Assembly: GCF_018129405.1 (NCBI RefSeq)
Contig: NZ_JAFCLP010000008.1
Span: 1-64,000 of the forward strand
Source of the DNA: Bradyrhizobium iriomotense
Lineage (GTDB): Bacteria; Pseudomonadota; Alphaproteobacteria; Rhizobiales; Xanthobacteraceae
Reading direction: 5' to 3'
DNA: 64,000 nt
This document shows, piece by piece, positions 51,293 through 59,083 of this stretch; the first letter of the stretch is position 1; each line of letters opens with the position of its first letter. The translations under genes and the position numbers were made by a program. The notes beneath the pieces are model-generated. The model searched no databases. It saw nothing but the letters and a program-made list of their open reading frames with translations, and was not told where the DNA came from.

Positions 51293-51679
51293 ATGACTGG
51301 ACGTTTGATCTTCACGCTCGTGCTGGCCCTGGCCACGTCGTCGTTGCCCACACCGTCCGCCTCCGCCGCCGAGGGCGATGCCGCCGCGGGCAAGGCCGTC
51401 TTCCAGCGAACCTGCGAGAACTGCCACGCGGTGGCGATCGGGGTGAACAAGGTCGGCCCAAGCCTCTGGAATGTCGTTGACCGCAAGCCTGCCGTCGTTC
51501 CGGACTTCGCCTATTCTGATGCCATGAAGGCCAACAAGGCGGCATGGACGCCGACGGCGCTGGATGCCTACCTCGCCGACCCCCGCGGCGACGTCCACGG
51601 CGTCAAGATGTTCTTCAAGGGGCTGCCGAACCCCGCGGATCGGGCCAATGTCATCGCCTATCTTCAGACGCTGAAATGA
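51293..51679 (+). CDS. Class I cytochrome c
   Basis: This 128-residue exported monohaem cytochrome has a signal peptide (MTGRLIFTLVLALATSS...ASAAEG). The haem is bound by Cys41, Cys44 and His45 (CENCH), and the distal ligand is probably Met106 in HGVKMFFKGL. The body (GKAVFQRTCENCHAVAIGVN, VGPSLWNVVDRKPA, DAYLADPRGDVHG) is that of cytochrome c2/c-552-type electron carriers. GGGGGAG precedes the ATG. No oxidase genes are adjacent, so its partner is unknown. Confidence 0.93.
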   Translation: MTGRLIFTLVLALATSSLPTPSASAAEGDAAAGKAVFQRTCENCHAVAIGVNKVGPSLWNVVDRKPAVVPDFAYSDAMKANKAAWTPTALDAYLADPRGDVHGVKMFFKGLPNPADRANVIAYLQTLK

Positions 51680-51767
51680 GCGGCCGCTAGAGCGATGAGA
51701 TCAGGATGAGTTCGCCGGGGCATGCGGTTCTGTTATGATCCGCGCGGCCACGGAGAATCATCCACCC

Positions 51768-52907
51768 ATGGACTTGGCGCGCTGGCATCTGCGCGTGCTC
51801 ATCCTACTCGCCATCGCGGGGCTTGCTGTGCGCGCCAACGCCGCCGAGTTCTACACCGAGGATCTGCGCATCCCGATGACGGAGGCGGGGCCGCAGGGGC
51901 TGGAGGCATTCCTGGTGCGCCCGGCGGGGACAAAGCGCTATCCGCTGGCGCTGCTCAGCCATGGCTCGCCGCGCAAGTTCGATGACCGCGCGACGATGTC
52001 GGCGCACAAATATTACGGCATCGCGCTCGAATATGCCCGGCGCGGCTTTGCCGCGCTGATCGTGATGCGGCGCGGCTACGGCACCTCACCCGGCGGCCGC
52101 GCCGATAGCGTCGGCGGCTGCGCCAATGCCGCCTATTTGCCGGCAGCGGCGGTTGCGGTGGCCGATTTGCGCGCGGCGATCGACGCAATGGCGCGGCGGA
52201 CCGACGTCACGACATCAGGCATGATCGCGGCAGGCCATTCCGCCGGCGGGCTCGCCACCGTCGCGCTGACGGCGCAGCCACCAAGCGGCCTCGTCGCCGC
52301 GATCAGCTTCGCCGGCGGCCGCGGCTCGCGCGACGACGACGACGTCTGCAACGAGGATGGGCTGGTGCAGGCCTTTGCCAGCTTCGGCAAGACCTCGCGG
52401 GTGCCGATGCTGTGGGTCTATGCCAGCAACGATTCGTATTTCGGCCCCGAACTCGCGCGCCGGCTGTATGACGGGTTTCGCGGCCATGGCGGCACCGCCA
52501 AGTTCGTCGCAGCGCCGGCTTACGGCGACGATGGACATTATCTCTATTCCGTGGCCGGCCGCCCGCAATGGACGCCCTATGTGGATGCGTTCCTGCGCGA
52601 ACGTGGGCTGAACCATGACATCCTGAGCCCGCCCGATCCGCTGCCGCCGCCGAGCCAGCTCAACGAGGCCGCGCGCGCGGAGTTCGCGCGCTATCTTGCC
52701 AGCACGTTGCCGCACAAGGCGTTTGCGGTGTCGCCGAACGGCGGCTACGGCTGGCGTTCAGGGCGCGCCACCGCCGACGATGCCCAGCGCGATTCGCTCA
52801 CCGCCTGCATGAAATGGTCGACGACCTGCACGCTCTATGCGGTCGACGACCGGCTGGCCGGGCCTGCGCAGAAGAAGTCGACGGACCAGAGCGCCCGCGC
52901 GCGGTAA
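51768..52907 (+). CDS. Exported alpha/beta hydrolase, dienelactone hydrolase-like
   Basis: This 379-residue protein has an N-terminal signal peptide (MDLARWHLRVLILLAIAGLA...ANA) and an alpha/beta-hydrolase domain with the nucleophile elbow GHSAGGLATVAL; HG at ALLSHGSPRKF forms the oxyanion hole, and an Asp and His follow near YASNDSYFG and DDGHYLYS. After it comes a small Cys-containing domain (YGWRSGRATADDAQRDSLTA, CTLYAVDD) resembling DUF4189 modules. Substrate is unknown. It starts 88 bp after the cytochrome c stop. Confidence 0.83.
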   Translation: MDLARWHLRVLILLAIAGLAVRANAAEFYTEDLRIPMTEAGPQGLEAFLVRPAGTKRYPLALLSHGSPRKFDDRATMSAHKYYGIALEYARRGFAALIVMRRGYGTSPGGRADSVGGCANAAYLPAAAVAVADLRAAIDAMARRTDVTTSGMIAAGHSAGGLATVALTAQPPSGLVAAISFAGGRGSRDDDDVCNEDGLVQAFASFGKTSRVPMLWVYASNDSYFGPELARRLYDGFRGHGGTAKFVAAPAYGDDGHYLYSVAGRPQWTPYVDAFLRERGLNHDILSPPDPLPPPSQLNEAARAEFARYLASTLPHKAFAVSPNGGYGWRSGRATADDAQRDSLTACMKWSTTCTLYAVDDRLAGPAQKKSTDQSARAR

Positions 52908-52909
52908 CG

Positions 52910-53641
52910 CTAGAGGCGTTCGCTGAGCGCAAGCTTGTAGCCGACGCCGGTGACGGTCGCGATGACGGGCGTGCCGCTGCCGACGAGCTTGCGACGCAGC
53001 CGCGCCACCAGCGCATCGACGGTGCGGATGTCGACCTCGGCCTGGCGGTTGCTGACGACCTCGATCAGATAGTCGCGGCTGAGCGGTCTGCCGTCGGCCC
53101 CGACCAGCGCCGCGAGCAGGTCGAATTCGGCCCGGGTCAGCGCCACCGGCTTGCCGTCGGCGCCGAGCAGCTCGCGCCGCGTCAGGTCGATGATCCAGTC
53201 GCCGAAGGCGATCGAATTGTGGTTGCGCGCCGCCTTGCGGTCGATCGAGCGCCGCCGCAGCACGCTGCGCGCACGTGCGAGCAGGTCGCGCAAATTGATC
53301 GGCTTGGTGACGTAATGGTCGCCGGCGATCTCGAGGCCGAGGATGCGATCGACGTCCGTGTCGCGGCGGGTCACGAAGATGATGCCCGCGTTGCTGGTCG
53401 CCTGGATCTCCTTGGCGAGGTCGAAGCCGTCGCCGTCGGGCAGCTGCACGTCGAGGAAGACGAGATCGGTGCGCGAGCGCAACGCTTGCCGGCACTCCGC
53501 GCAGGAGCCGGCGCCGACCACGTCGAAATTGTTGTCGTTGAAATAGCCGACCAGCATCGTCCGCGTCACCGGATCGTCCTCGACCACGATCAGCCGCTCG
53601 CGGCCCGCGGGACGTATCTCCTGACGTGCGGAATCAGCCAC
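52910..53641 (-). CDS. OmpR-family response regulator, TorR-like, orphan
   Basis: This 243-residue two-domain regulator has an N-terminal receiver with the acidic pair in RLIVVEDDPVTRTML, the phospho-acceptor Asp in LVFLDVQLPDGDGF and the Lys in YVTKPINLRD. The C-terminal winged helix contains LTRAEFDLLAALVGADGRPL and VDALVARLRRKL. No histidine kinase gene is adjacent. A GTG at 53641 (MADSARQEIRP) was chosen; the frame upstream to 53830 holds non-coding sequence. It converges with the hydrolase gene, 2 bp away. Confidence 0.85.
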   Translation of the reverse strand: MADSARQEIRPAGRERLIVVEDDPVTRTMLVGYFNDNNFDVVGAGSCAECRQALRSRTDLVFLDVQLPDGDGFDLAKEIQATSNAGIIFVTRRDTDVDRILGLEIAGDHYVTKPINLRDLLARARSVLRRRSIDRKAARNHNSIAFGDWIIDLTRRELLGADGKPVALTRAEFDLLAALVGADGRPLSRDYLIEVVSNRQAEVDIRTVDALVARLRRKLVGSGTPVIATVTGVGYKLALSERL

Positions 53642-53992
53642 GATGTTGGATGTCCTGTGTGCGTGCGACCCGGCCTGAAAAGTCGCGCCGTCGCGCAACA
53701 CATTGTCATGTGAACGAACATTCACAGCTGGTTCGAGCCCCCGAAATTGCCTGGCCAATACTAGGCTTATTGTGCCGCCCAAACAATATTGGTCACGATC
53801 TCGCCGTATTAAGTATGAATTACCCCACACTTCTCATCCGGCGCACCATCATCCCGGCATGGTCCGTGCGAGCGCCGCGGTGCCGGCTCCGGACTCGAAC
53901 GCCGGTTAACGTAAAGAATGCCTTCGGCTTCGGGAAAGCCGGCCGCGCCTCTATGGTCCCGCCTGCAGATGGAAACCGAAGGAGCAGGCGTT
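53642..53992. other. Divergent intergenic region, 351 bp
   Basis: This lies between the response regulator and the acyltransferase gene. It holds an 18-bp palindromic site at 53709-53726. The remainder is AT-richer than its surroundings (for example AATATTGGTCACGATCTCG and TATTAAGTATGAATTACC), as expected of promoters. No gene or RNA is supported. Confidence 0.5.
53709..53726. promoter_or_regulatory. Candidate operator near the response regulator
   Basis: TGTGAACGAACATTCACA has perfect 6-bp arms TGTGAA / TTCACA around six bases. It lies 67 bp upstream of the response-regulator start. The inner spacing (TGTGA-N8-TCACA) is too wide for CRP. Confidence 0.45.
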
Positions 53993-55150
53993 ATGCAGGG
54001 GCAGCCCCGGCCAGTTGCCGGTCGAACCGAGAAAACCACAACGCCCTTCGGCCGTTCGCACAGCCTCGACTTTCTGCGCGGCCTTGCCATCGTCGGCGTG
54101 ATGGCGATCCATGTCTCACAATCCTTTCCATCGAATATCCGCGTCGTCGACTTCGCCTTCATGTGCGGCTGGACCGGCGTCAACGTGTTCTACTTTGTCA
54201 GCGCCATGACGATGTGCCTGATGTGGACGCAGCGGACCGAAACCAATCCGACGCGCAACTTCTACATCCGACGTGCCTTGCGCATCGCGCCGCTGTTCTG
54301 GCTCGCGATCCCGCTCTATCTCGCCGTCAACGGCACTGGCCCGAGCACCAACGCACCCAACGGCATCGGGCCGCTCCAGGTGATCCTGACGGCGACATTC
54401 CTGCACGGCTTCTGGCCGGACAGCGTCAACAGCATCGTACCGGGCGACTGGTCGATCGCCGCGGAGATGACATTCTATCTCCTCTTCCCGCTCCTGATCG
54501 CCGCGTTCGGCGCGCGCCGTCATCTCTATCTCGGGCTCGCGATCGTGCTGCATCTCGTCAATGTCTGCCTGTTCAAGCCGTTCGCCTTTGCGCTGTTCTC
54601 CGCCTATTACGGGCCGGGCAATGAAGCGTTCGTCTGGAACGCGCTCCACATCAGCTTCCTGAACCAGCTTCCGGTCTTCCTCGTCGGCTGCGCGCTGTTC
54701 TTCGCGCTGCGCGACGGCTTTGCGAAGTCTGACGCGGCGATCCTCGTCGCCTTCATCGCGCTGTCCTTCATCGCCGATCGCGCCACCGGCTCGCACGAGT
54801 TCAACTATCTGATGATCAACCTCGTGCTCGGCGCGCTGGTTGCCGGCTGCATTCACCTGGCGATCCGGTGGTCGCCGATCGAGACGCTCGGCCGCAATTC
54901 CTATTCGATGTACCTGTCGCACTTCGCCGTGATCTACGGCCTGCGCCAGATCTGGCCGCTCGCGGACGGGCTGGTCTCGCTGCTCATCGCCTATGCCGTC
55001 ACGGCCGCGCTCAGCTATCTCGTCGCGCGCGCGACCTGGCATCTGGTCGAGCGGCACGCACAGGATCTCGCGCATCGCCTGACCTCACGGGCGTCAAGCC
55101 GGCCCGCCATCGGACCCAACGTCGCGGCCGCTGCGACAGGCGTGAGCTGA
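53993..55150 (+). CDS. Acyltransferase family 3 membrane protein
   Basis: This 385-residue protein is of the acyltransferase-3 family, which O-acylates surface sugars such as exopolysaccharide, lipopolysaccharide or Nod factors. It has about ten membrane helices. The first carries the catalytic His (SLDFLRGLAIVGVMAIHVSQ), followed by the Arg/Tyr motif NFYIRRALRIAPLFWLAI and PGDWSIAAEMTFYLLFPLLI. ATG 53993 has AAGGAG at 8 nt. The exact acceptor is unknown. A fragment of another reading frame follows its stop. Confidence 0.88.
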   Translation: MQGQPRPVAGRTEKTTTPFGRSHSLDFLRGLAIVGVMAIHVSQSFPSNIRVVDFAFMCGWTGVNVFYFVSAMTMCLMWTQRTETNPTRNFYIRRALRIAPLFWLAIPLYLAVNGTGPSTNAPNGIGPLQVILTATFLHGFWPDSVNSIVPGDWSIAAEMTFYLLFPLLIAAFGARRHLYLGLAIVLHLVNVCLFKPFAFALFSAYYGPGNEAFVWNALHISFLNQLPVFLVGCALFFALRDGFAKSDAAILVAFIALSFIADRATGSHEFNYLMINLVLGALVAGCIHLAIRWSPIETLGRNSYSMYLSHFAVIYGLRQIWPLADGLVSLLIAYAVTAALSYLVARATWHLVERHAQDLAHRLTSRASSRPAIGPNVAAAATGVS

Positions 55151-55230
55151 ACGCGCTGCTCGCGGACGTCCGAGAAGACTATTCGGGTCCGGTCGTGATC
55201 GGCGAGGACCTGACGCGGATCGAGGTCTAG
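55148..55230 (+). pseudogene. Possible coding remnant after the acyltransferase
   Basis: After the acyltransferase stop, another frame encodes a protein-like tail (ELNALLADVREDYSGPVVIG, then EDLTRIEV) and ends at 55230. It has no start codon or binding site of its own. It could be the end of a gene whose front was lost, or a frameshifted C-terminus. I cannot name the family. Confidence 0.35.
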
Positions 55231-55242
55231 GGATCGTCGATC

Positions 55243-56133
55243 TCAGGACGATGCGACCTCGATCCGAAACGACAATCGCTCGTCCGCGCCGGGCGCGATA
55301 TGCATCAGGCCGGGCTTGTCGCTGAACTCGCCGTCGAAGCCGGCGGGACTGGCATGGCCGCGCCAGGGCTCGATGCAGAGGAACGGCGCGCCCGACGGTT
55401 TCGACCAGACGCCGAGTTCGCGAAAACCGCGCCATGACATTTTGAGCGAGGGCCCAGTCGATACGCCCTCGCCTGCGGCAAAGCGAACCGAGTTGCTCTC
55501 GATCCGGTCGAAGATGATCGCGTCGTCGACGAACAGGGAATCGGACAGGGGCAGCGCCGTGCCTTTGACGGGAGTTGCCTCCGCTGCCGCACGCAGCATA
55601 CCGCCGTCGAGACGGCGAACGGGAGATGACTCTGCGTTCGCGAAGGTGAGCGCGTAGCTTTCCTTGGACACACCGGGCTGGAGCGGCCAGTTGAAGGCGG
55701 GATGGCCGCCGAGCGACGCCGGCAATGTCTCGCTGCCGGTGTTGGCAATCGTGAGCGAAAGGTCGAGACCGGCGTCGTCGATCGCATAGGTGGCCGTCAG
55801 GCGGAACGCGAACGGATAGAGCGCGCGCGTTGCCTCGCTGTCTTCGAGCACCAGCTCGCAGCGGCTTTCGCCGCGCTCCGCCCATCGGAAGCGGCTGTCG
55901 CGCGCAAAGCCGTGCTGCGTCATCCGGTACGTCTTGCCCCGGTGCCGCAATTCGTCATTGGCGAGACGCCCGACGATCGGAAACAACAGCGGCGCATGGC
56001 GCGGCCAGGCCGGCTCGGCCTGCCAGACGAATTCGACGCCGGCGTCGCTCCTCAGCGAGCACATTTCGGCGCCCTGCGCCTTGACGGTCGCGGTCAGCCC
56101 GCCGCTGCGGATCGTGTGCGTGTCGTCGGTCAT
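55243..56133 (-). CDS. Aldose 1-epimerase family protein
   Basis: This 296-residue galactose mutarotase-like protein interconverts anomers of sugars or sugar phosphates. It shows QAEPAWPRHAPLLFPIVGRL, TQHGFARDSRFRW with a likely active-site His, GGHPAFNWPL, and the late ELGVWSKPSGAPFLCIEPW region with conserved Trp and Glu. It belongs to the YeaD/LacX-like branch. ATG 56133 has GGAG 7 nt upstream. It is near Ugd on the same strand but is separated from it by a strong hairpin. Confidence 0.84.
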   Translation of the reverse strand: MTDDTHTIRSGGLTATVKAQGAEMCSLRSDAGVEFVWQAEPAWPRHAPLLFPIVGRLANDELRHRGKTYRMTQHGFARDSRFRWAERGESRCELVLEDSEATRALYPFAFRLTATYAIDDAGLDLSLTIANTGSETLPASLGGHPAFNWPLQPGVSKESYALTFANAESSPVRRLDGGMLRAAAEATPVKGTALPLSDSLFVDDAIIFDRIESNSVRFAAGEGVSTGPSLKMSWRGFRELGVWSKPSGAPFLCIEPWRGHASPAGFDGEFSDKPGLMHIAPGADERLSFRIEVASS

Positions 56134-56216
56134 GACAATCTCCATGGCGGCAACGAGGCTGACGGGCCAAAGCGCGGCGACCTGATGCGACTGTATCATA
56201 TCGCAGCAGAGACGAT

Positions 56217-56245
56217 TTCGCCCGCCCCAGGATGGGGCGGGCGAA
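56217..56245. terminator. Hairpin terminator downstream of ugd
   Basis: A perfect 12-bp stem TTCGCCCGCCCC / GGGGCGGGCGAA with a 5-nt loop lies 22 bp beyond the ugd stop on the minus strand, before the epimerase gene. It lacks a long T-tract, so termination strength is uncertain. Confidence 0.55.
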
Positions 56246-56266
56246 GCTCAACGTCAAACGGCTTGC

Positions 56267-57580
56267 TTAAGCCTGCGACGAGCGCCCGACGCTCTCGTAG
56301 ATGAAGCCGGCGGCGACCATCTCTTCGGGGCGGTAGATGTTGCGCAAGTCGACGACGACGGGCTGCGCCATGGTCGCCTTCAGCCGGTCGAGATCGAGCG
56401 CGCGGAACTGCACCCACTCGGTGACGATGACGAGGGCATCGGCGCCTTGCGCACAGGAATAGGCATCTTCGCAATAGGTGATGTTGGGCAGCTCACCCTT
56501 CGCCTGCTCCATGCCGACGGGATCGAACGCCTTCACCTTCGCACCCATGTCGATGAGGCCGGTGACCAGCGGGATCGACGGTGCATCGCGCATGTCGTCG
56601 GTGTCGGGCTTGAAGGTCAGGCCGAGCACGGCGATGGTCTTGCCGCGCAGCGAACCGCCAAGCGCCTGACTGACCTTGCGCGCCATCGCGCGCTTGCGGT
56701 TCTCGTTCACGGCAAGCACGGATTCGACGATGCGCAGGTTCACGTCATAATCCTGTGCGATCTTGATCAGCGCCTTGGTGTCCTTCGGGAAGCACGAGCC
56801 GCCGAAGCCGGGGCCGGCATGCAGGAACTTGGTGCCGATGCGGTTGTCGAGGCCAATGCCGCGCGCGACCTCCTGCACGTTGGCGCCGACCTTTTCGGAG
56901 AGGTCGGCGATCTCGTTGATGAAGGTGATCTTGGTCGCCAGGAACGCGTTCGCGGCGTATTTGATCATCTCCGCGGTGCGGCGCGCGGTGAACATCAGCG
57001 GCGCCTGGTTCAGCGACAGCGGGCGATAGATGTCGCCCATCACCTTGCGGCCGCGCTCGTCGGAGGTGCCGACGACGACGCGGTCGGGGAACTTGAAGTC
57101 GCGGATCGCCGCGCCCTCGCGCAGAAATTCGGGGTTGGAGGCGACCACGACGTCCGCCTTCGGATTGGTCTCGCGGATGATGCGCTCGACCTCGTCGCCG
57201 GTGCCGACCGGCACGGTCGACTTCGTCACCACGACGGTGAAGCCGGTCAGCGACTGCGCGATCTCTTTTGCGGCGGCGTAGACGTAGGACAGATCGGCGT
57301 GACCGTCGCCGCGGCGCGAGGGGGTGCCGACCGCGATGAACACGGCATCGGCATCCGCGACCGGCTTGGACAGGTCAGTGGTGAAGTCGAGCCGCTTGGC
57401 CTTGACGTTGGTTGCGACCAGCTCGTCGAGGCCGGGCTCGTAGATCGGGATCTCGCCGCGGTGCAGGGCCGCGATCTTCTTCTCGTCCTTGTCGACGCAG
57501 GTGACGTCGTGACCGAAATCCGCAAAGCAGGCTCCGGACACCAGTCCCACATAGCCCGTTCCGATCATCGCGATTCGCAT
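56267..57580 (-). CDS. ugd: UDP-glucose 6-dehydrogenase
   Basis: This 437-residue enzyme oxidises UDP-glucose to UDP-glucuronate, twice using NAD+. The N-terminal Rossmann motif is IGTGYVGLVSGACFADFGHD. The catalytic Cys263 is in GPGFGGSCFPKDTKAL, and AVLGLTFKPDTDDMRDAPS marks the C-terminal domain. UDP-glucuronate is used for exopolysaccharide and lipopolysaccharide, in line with the neighbouring acyltransferases. The ATG at 57580 is the family start. Confidence 0.95.
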   Translation of the reverse strand: MRIAMIGTGYVGLVSGACFADFGHDVTCVDKDEKKIAALHRGEIPIYEPGLDELVATNVKAKRLDFTTDLSKPVADADAVFIAVGTPSRRGDGHADLSYVYAAAKEIAQSLTGFTVVVTKSTVPVGTGDEVERIIRETNPKADVVVASNPEFLREGAAIRDFKFPDRVVVGTSDERGRKVMGDIYRPLSLNQAPLMFTARRTAEMIKYAANAFLATKITFINEIADLSEKVGANVQEVARGIGLDNRIGTKFLHAGPGFGGSCFPKDTKALIKIAQDYDVNLRIVESVLAVNENRKRAMARKVSQALGGSLRGKTIAVLGLTFKPDTDDMRDAPSIPLVTGLIDMGAKVKAFDPVGMEQAKGELPNITYCEDAYSCAQGADALVIVTEWVQFRALDLDRLKATMAQPVVVDLRNIYRPEEMVAAGFIYESVGRSSQA

Positions 57581-57773
57581 GAAAAACCCTGTTCTGGCTT
57601 GGTTAACGAAACCCCAATGCGGGGCGGTTTAGCATTTTCCGGTAGTGAGGGAACAGTCCGCGCGCAAAAACCGGCACGCGAATTGAACCGGTAAAGAAGT
57701 CGGAAACCGCAAGGCCCCAAACTGCCCCGCGGCCGCACAAAGCCGGGCGGAACACGCCTCGAAAAGGAACACC

Positions 57774-58841
57774 ATGGCTTCATCAGGCACAATCGCAGCA
57801 CACGGAGCCATCAAGGCTCCGGCCGCCGCGCGTGTCGACTGGGTCGACTATGCCAAGGGCATCTGCATCGTCATGGTCGTGATGATGCATTCGGTGCTGG
57901 GGGTCGAGCTCGCCGCCGGCGAGACCGGTTTCATGCATGTCGCCGTGGCCTTCGCAAAGCCGTTCCGGATGCCGGACTTCTTCCTGATTTCGGGCCTGTT
58001 CCTGCCGCTCGTGATCGACCGCGACTGGCGAACCTATCTCGACCGCAAGGTGATGCATTTCGCCTATTTCTATGTCGTCTGGGTGACAATCCAGTTCGGC
58101 TTCAAGGCGCCGGCCTTTGCGGCCGAGACGAGCTGGCGCGAGGTGGGCCTCCTCTATCTCGAATCCTTCATCGAGCCGTTCGGCACGCTCTGGTTCATCT
58201 ATCTGCTGCCGGTCTTCTTCGTCGTCACAAAACTGACACGCAGGATCCCGCCGCTCGCGATCTGGCTGATCGCCGCGGCGCTGGAGACGGCGCGCATCTC
58301 GACCGGCTGGACCGCGATCGACGAGTTCTGCGCGCGCTTCGTCTATTTCTACTCGGGCTATCTGTTCGCGCCCACCGTGTTCGCGCTGTCGGATCGCGCG
58401 CGCAGGCATCCCGCGCTGGCGCTCATAGCGCTCGCGACCTGGGCGCTGGTCAATGCCGGCCTCGTCGCGCTCGGCGCCAGCGAATGGAAGATCGTCTCGC
58501 TCGTGCTCGGCTTCGCCGGCGCCTGCGCCATCATCACCATGGGCACGCTGCTCGCACGCGCGCATTGGCTGAATTTCTTCCGCTTCTGCGGCGAGCATTC
58601 GATCGTGATCTATCTCGCCTTCTTTCTGCCGATGGCGGCGACGCGGACCCTGCTGCTCCGCACCGGCATCATCCCTGATATCGGCACGGTGTCGCTGATC
58701 GTCACCGTCGCCGGCGTGATTGGCGCGCTCGCAATCTGGCAGGTTGCGCTGCGGCTTAACGCGCACTTCCTGTTCGAGCGGCCGAACGCGTTCTGGATCG
58801 CGCCGAAAAAGGCGGGGCCGGTGTTGCAGGCGGCGGAGTAA
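57774..58841 (+). CDS. Acyltransferase 3 / OpgC-like membrane protein
   Basis: This 355-residue membrane protein of the acyltransferase-3 superfamily has about ten helices. The start DWVDYAKGICIVMVVMMHSV carries the conserved His; FRMPDFFLISGLFLPLVIDR follows with the Arg/Tyr-type motif, then EPFGTLWFIYLLPVFFVVTK. Relatives add acyl groups to cell-surface glycans or periplasmic glucans. It is divergent from ugd (193 bp between them), which supports a surface-polysaccharide role. AAAAGGAACACC precedes the ATG. Confidence 0.86.
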   Translation: MASSGTIAAHGAIKAPAAARVDWVDYAKGICIVMVVMMHSVLGVELAAGETGFMHVAVAFAKPFRMPDFFLISGLFLPLVIDRDWRTYLDRKVMHFAYFYVVWVTIQFGFKAPAFAAETSWREVGLLYLESFIEPFGTLWFIYLLPVFFVVTKLTRRIPPLAIWLIAAALETARISTGWTAIDEFCARFVYFYSGYLFAPTVFALSDRARRHPALALIALATWALVNAGLVALGASEWKIVSLVLGFAGACAIITMGTLLARAHWLNFFRFCGEHSIVIYLAFFLPMAATRTLLLRTGIIPDIGTVSLIVTVAGVIGALAIWQVALRLNAHFLFERPNAFWIAPKKAGPVLQAAE

Positions 58842-58847
58842 TCCGCT

Positions 58848-59009
58848 GTCGTCCCGGCCTAGTGCGCAATTGCGCACGGGGGCCGGGACCCATAACCCCA
58901 GGAAGTGGTTATGGCGGGAAATGGCAACCACGAGCCTTCGCAAAACTACTCCCCGTGGCTATGGGTCCCGGATCTGCGCGCGCTTGAGGCGCGCTTGTCC
59001 GGGACGACG
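58848..59009. repeat. Palindromic intergenic repeat, family E copy 2
   Basis: The element starts GTCGTCCCGGCCTAGTGCGC and ends GCGCGCTTGTCCGGGACGAC, with inner arms GCCGGGACCCATAACCCC / GTGGCTATGGGTCCCGG. It fills most of the gap between the OpgC-like gene and polA. Related to 31023-31152. Confidence 0.75.
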
Positions 59010-59083
59010 AGAGGTGTGGGAATCGCGCCAAAAATCCCCCTCCCAAGGCTGTCAAACCCCGCAAAAATTCATACATTGCGGCC

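Noticed and set aside
53725-53760. GGTTCGAGCCC, which resembles a tRNA T-arm
   Set aside because: No matching 5-bp stem, no acceptor or anticodon arm nearby, so it is not a tRNA.
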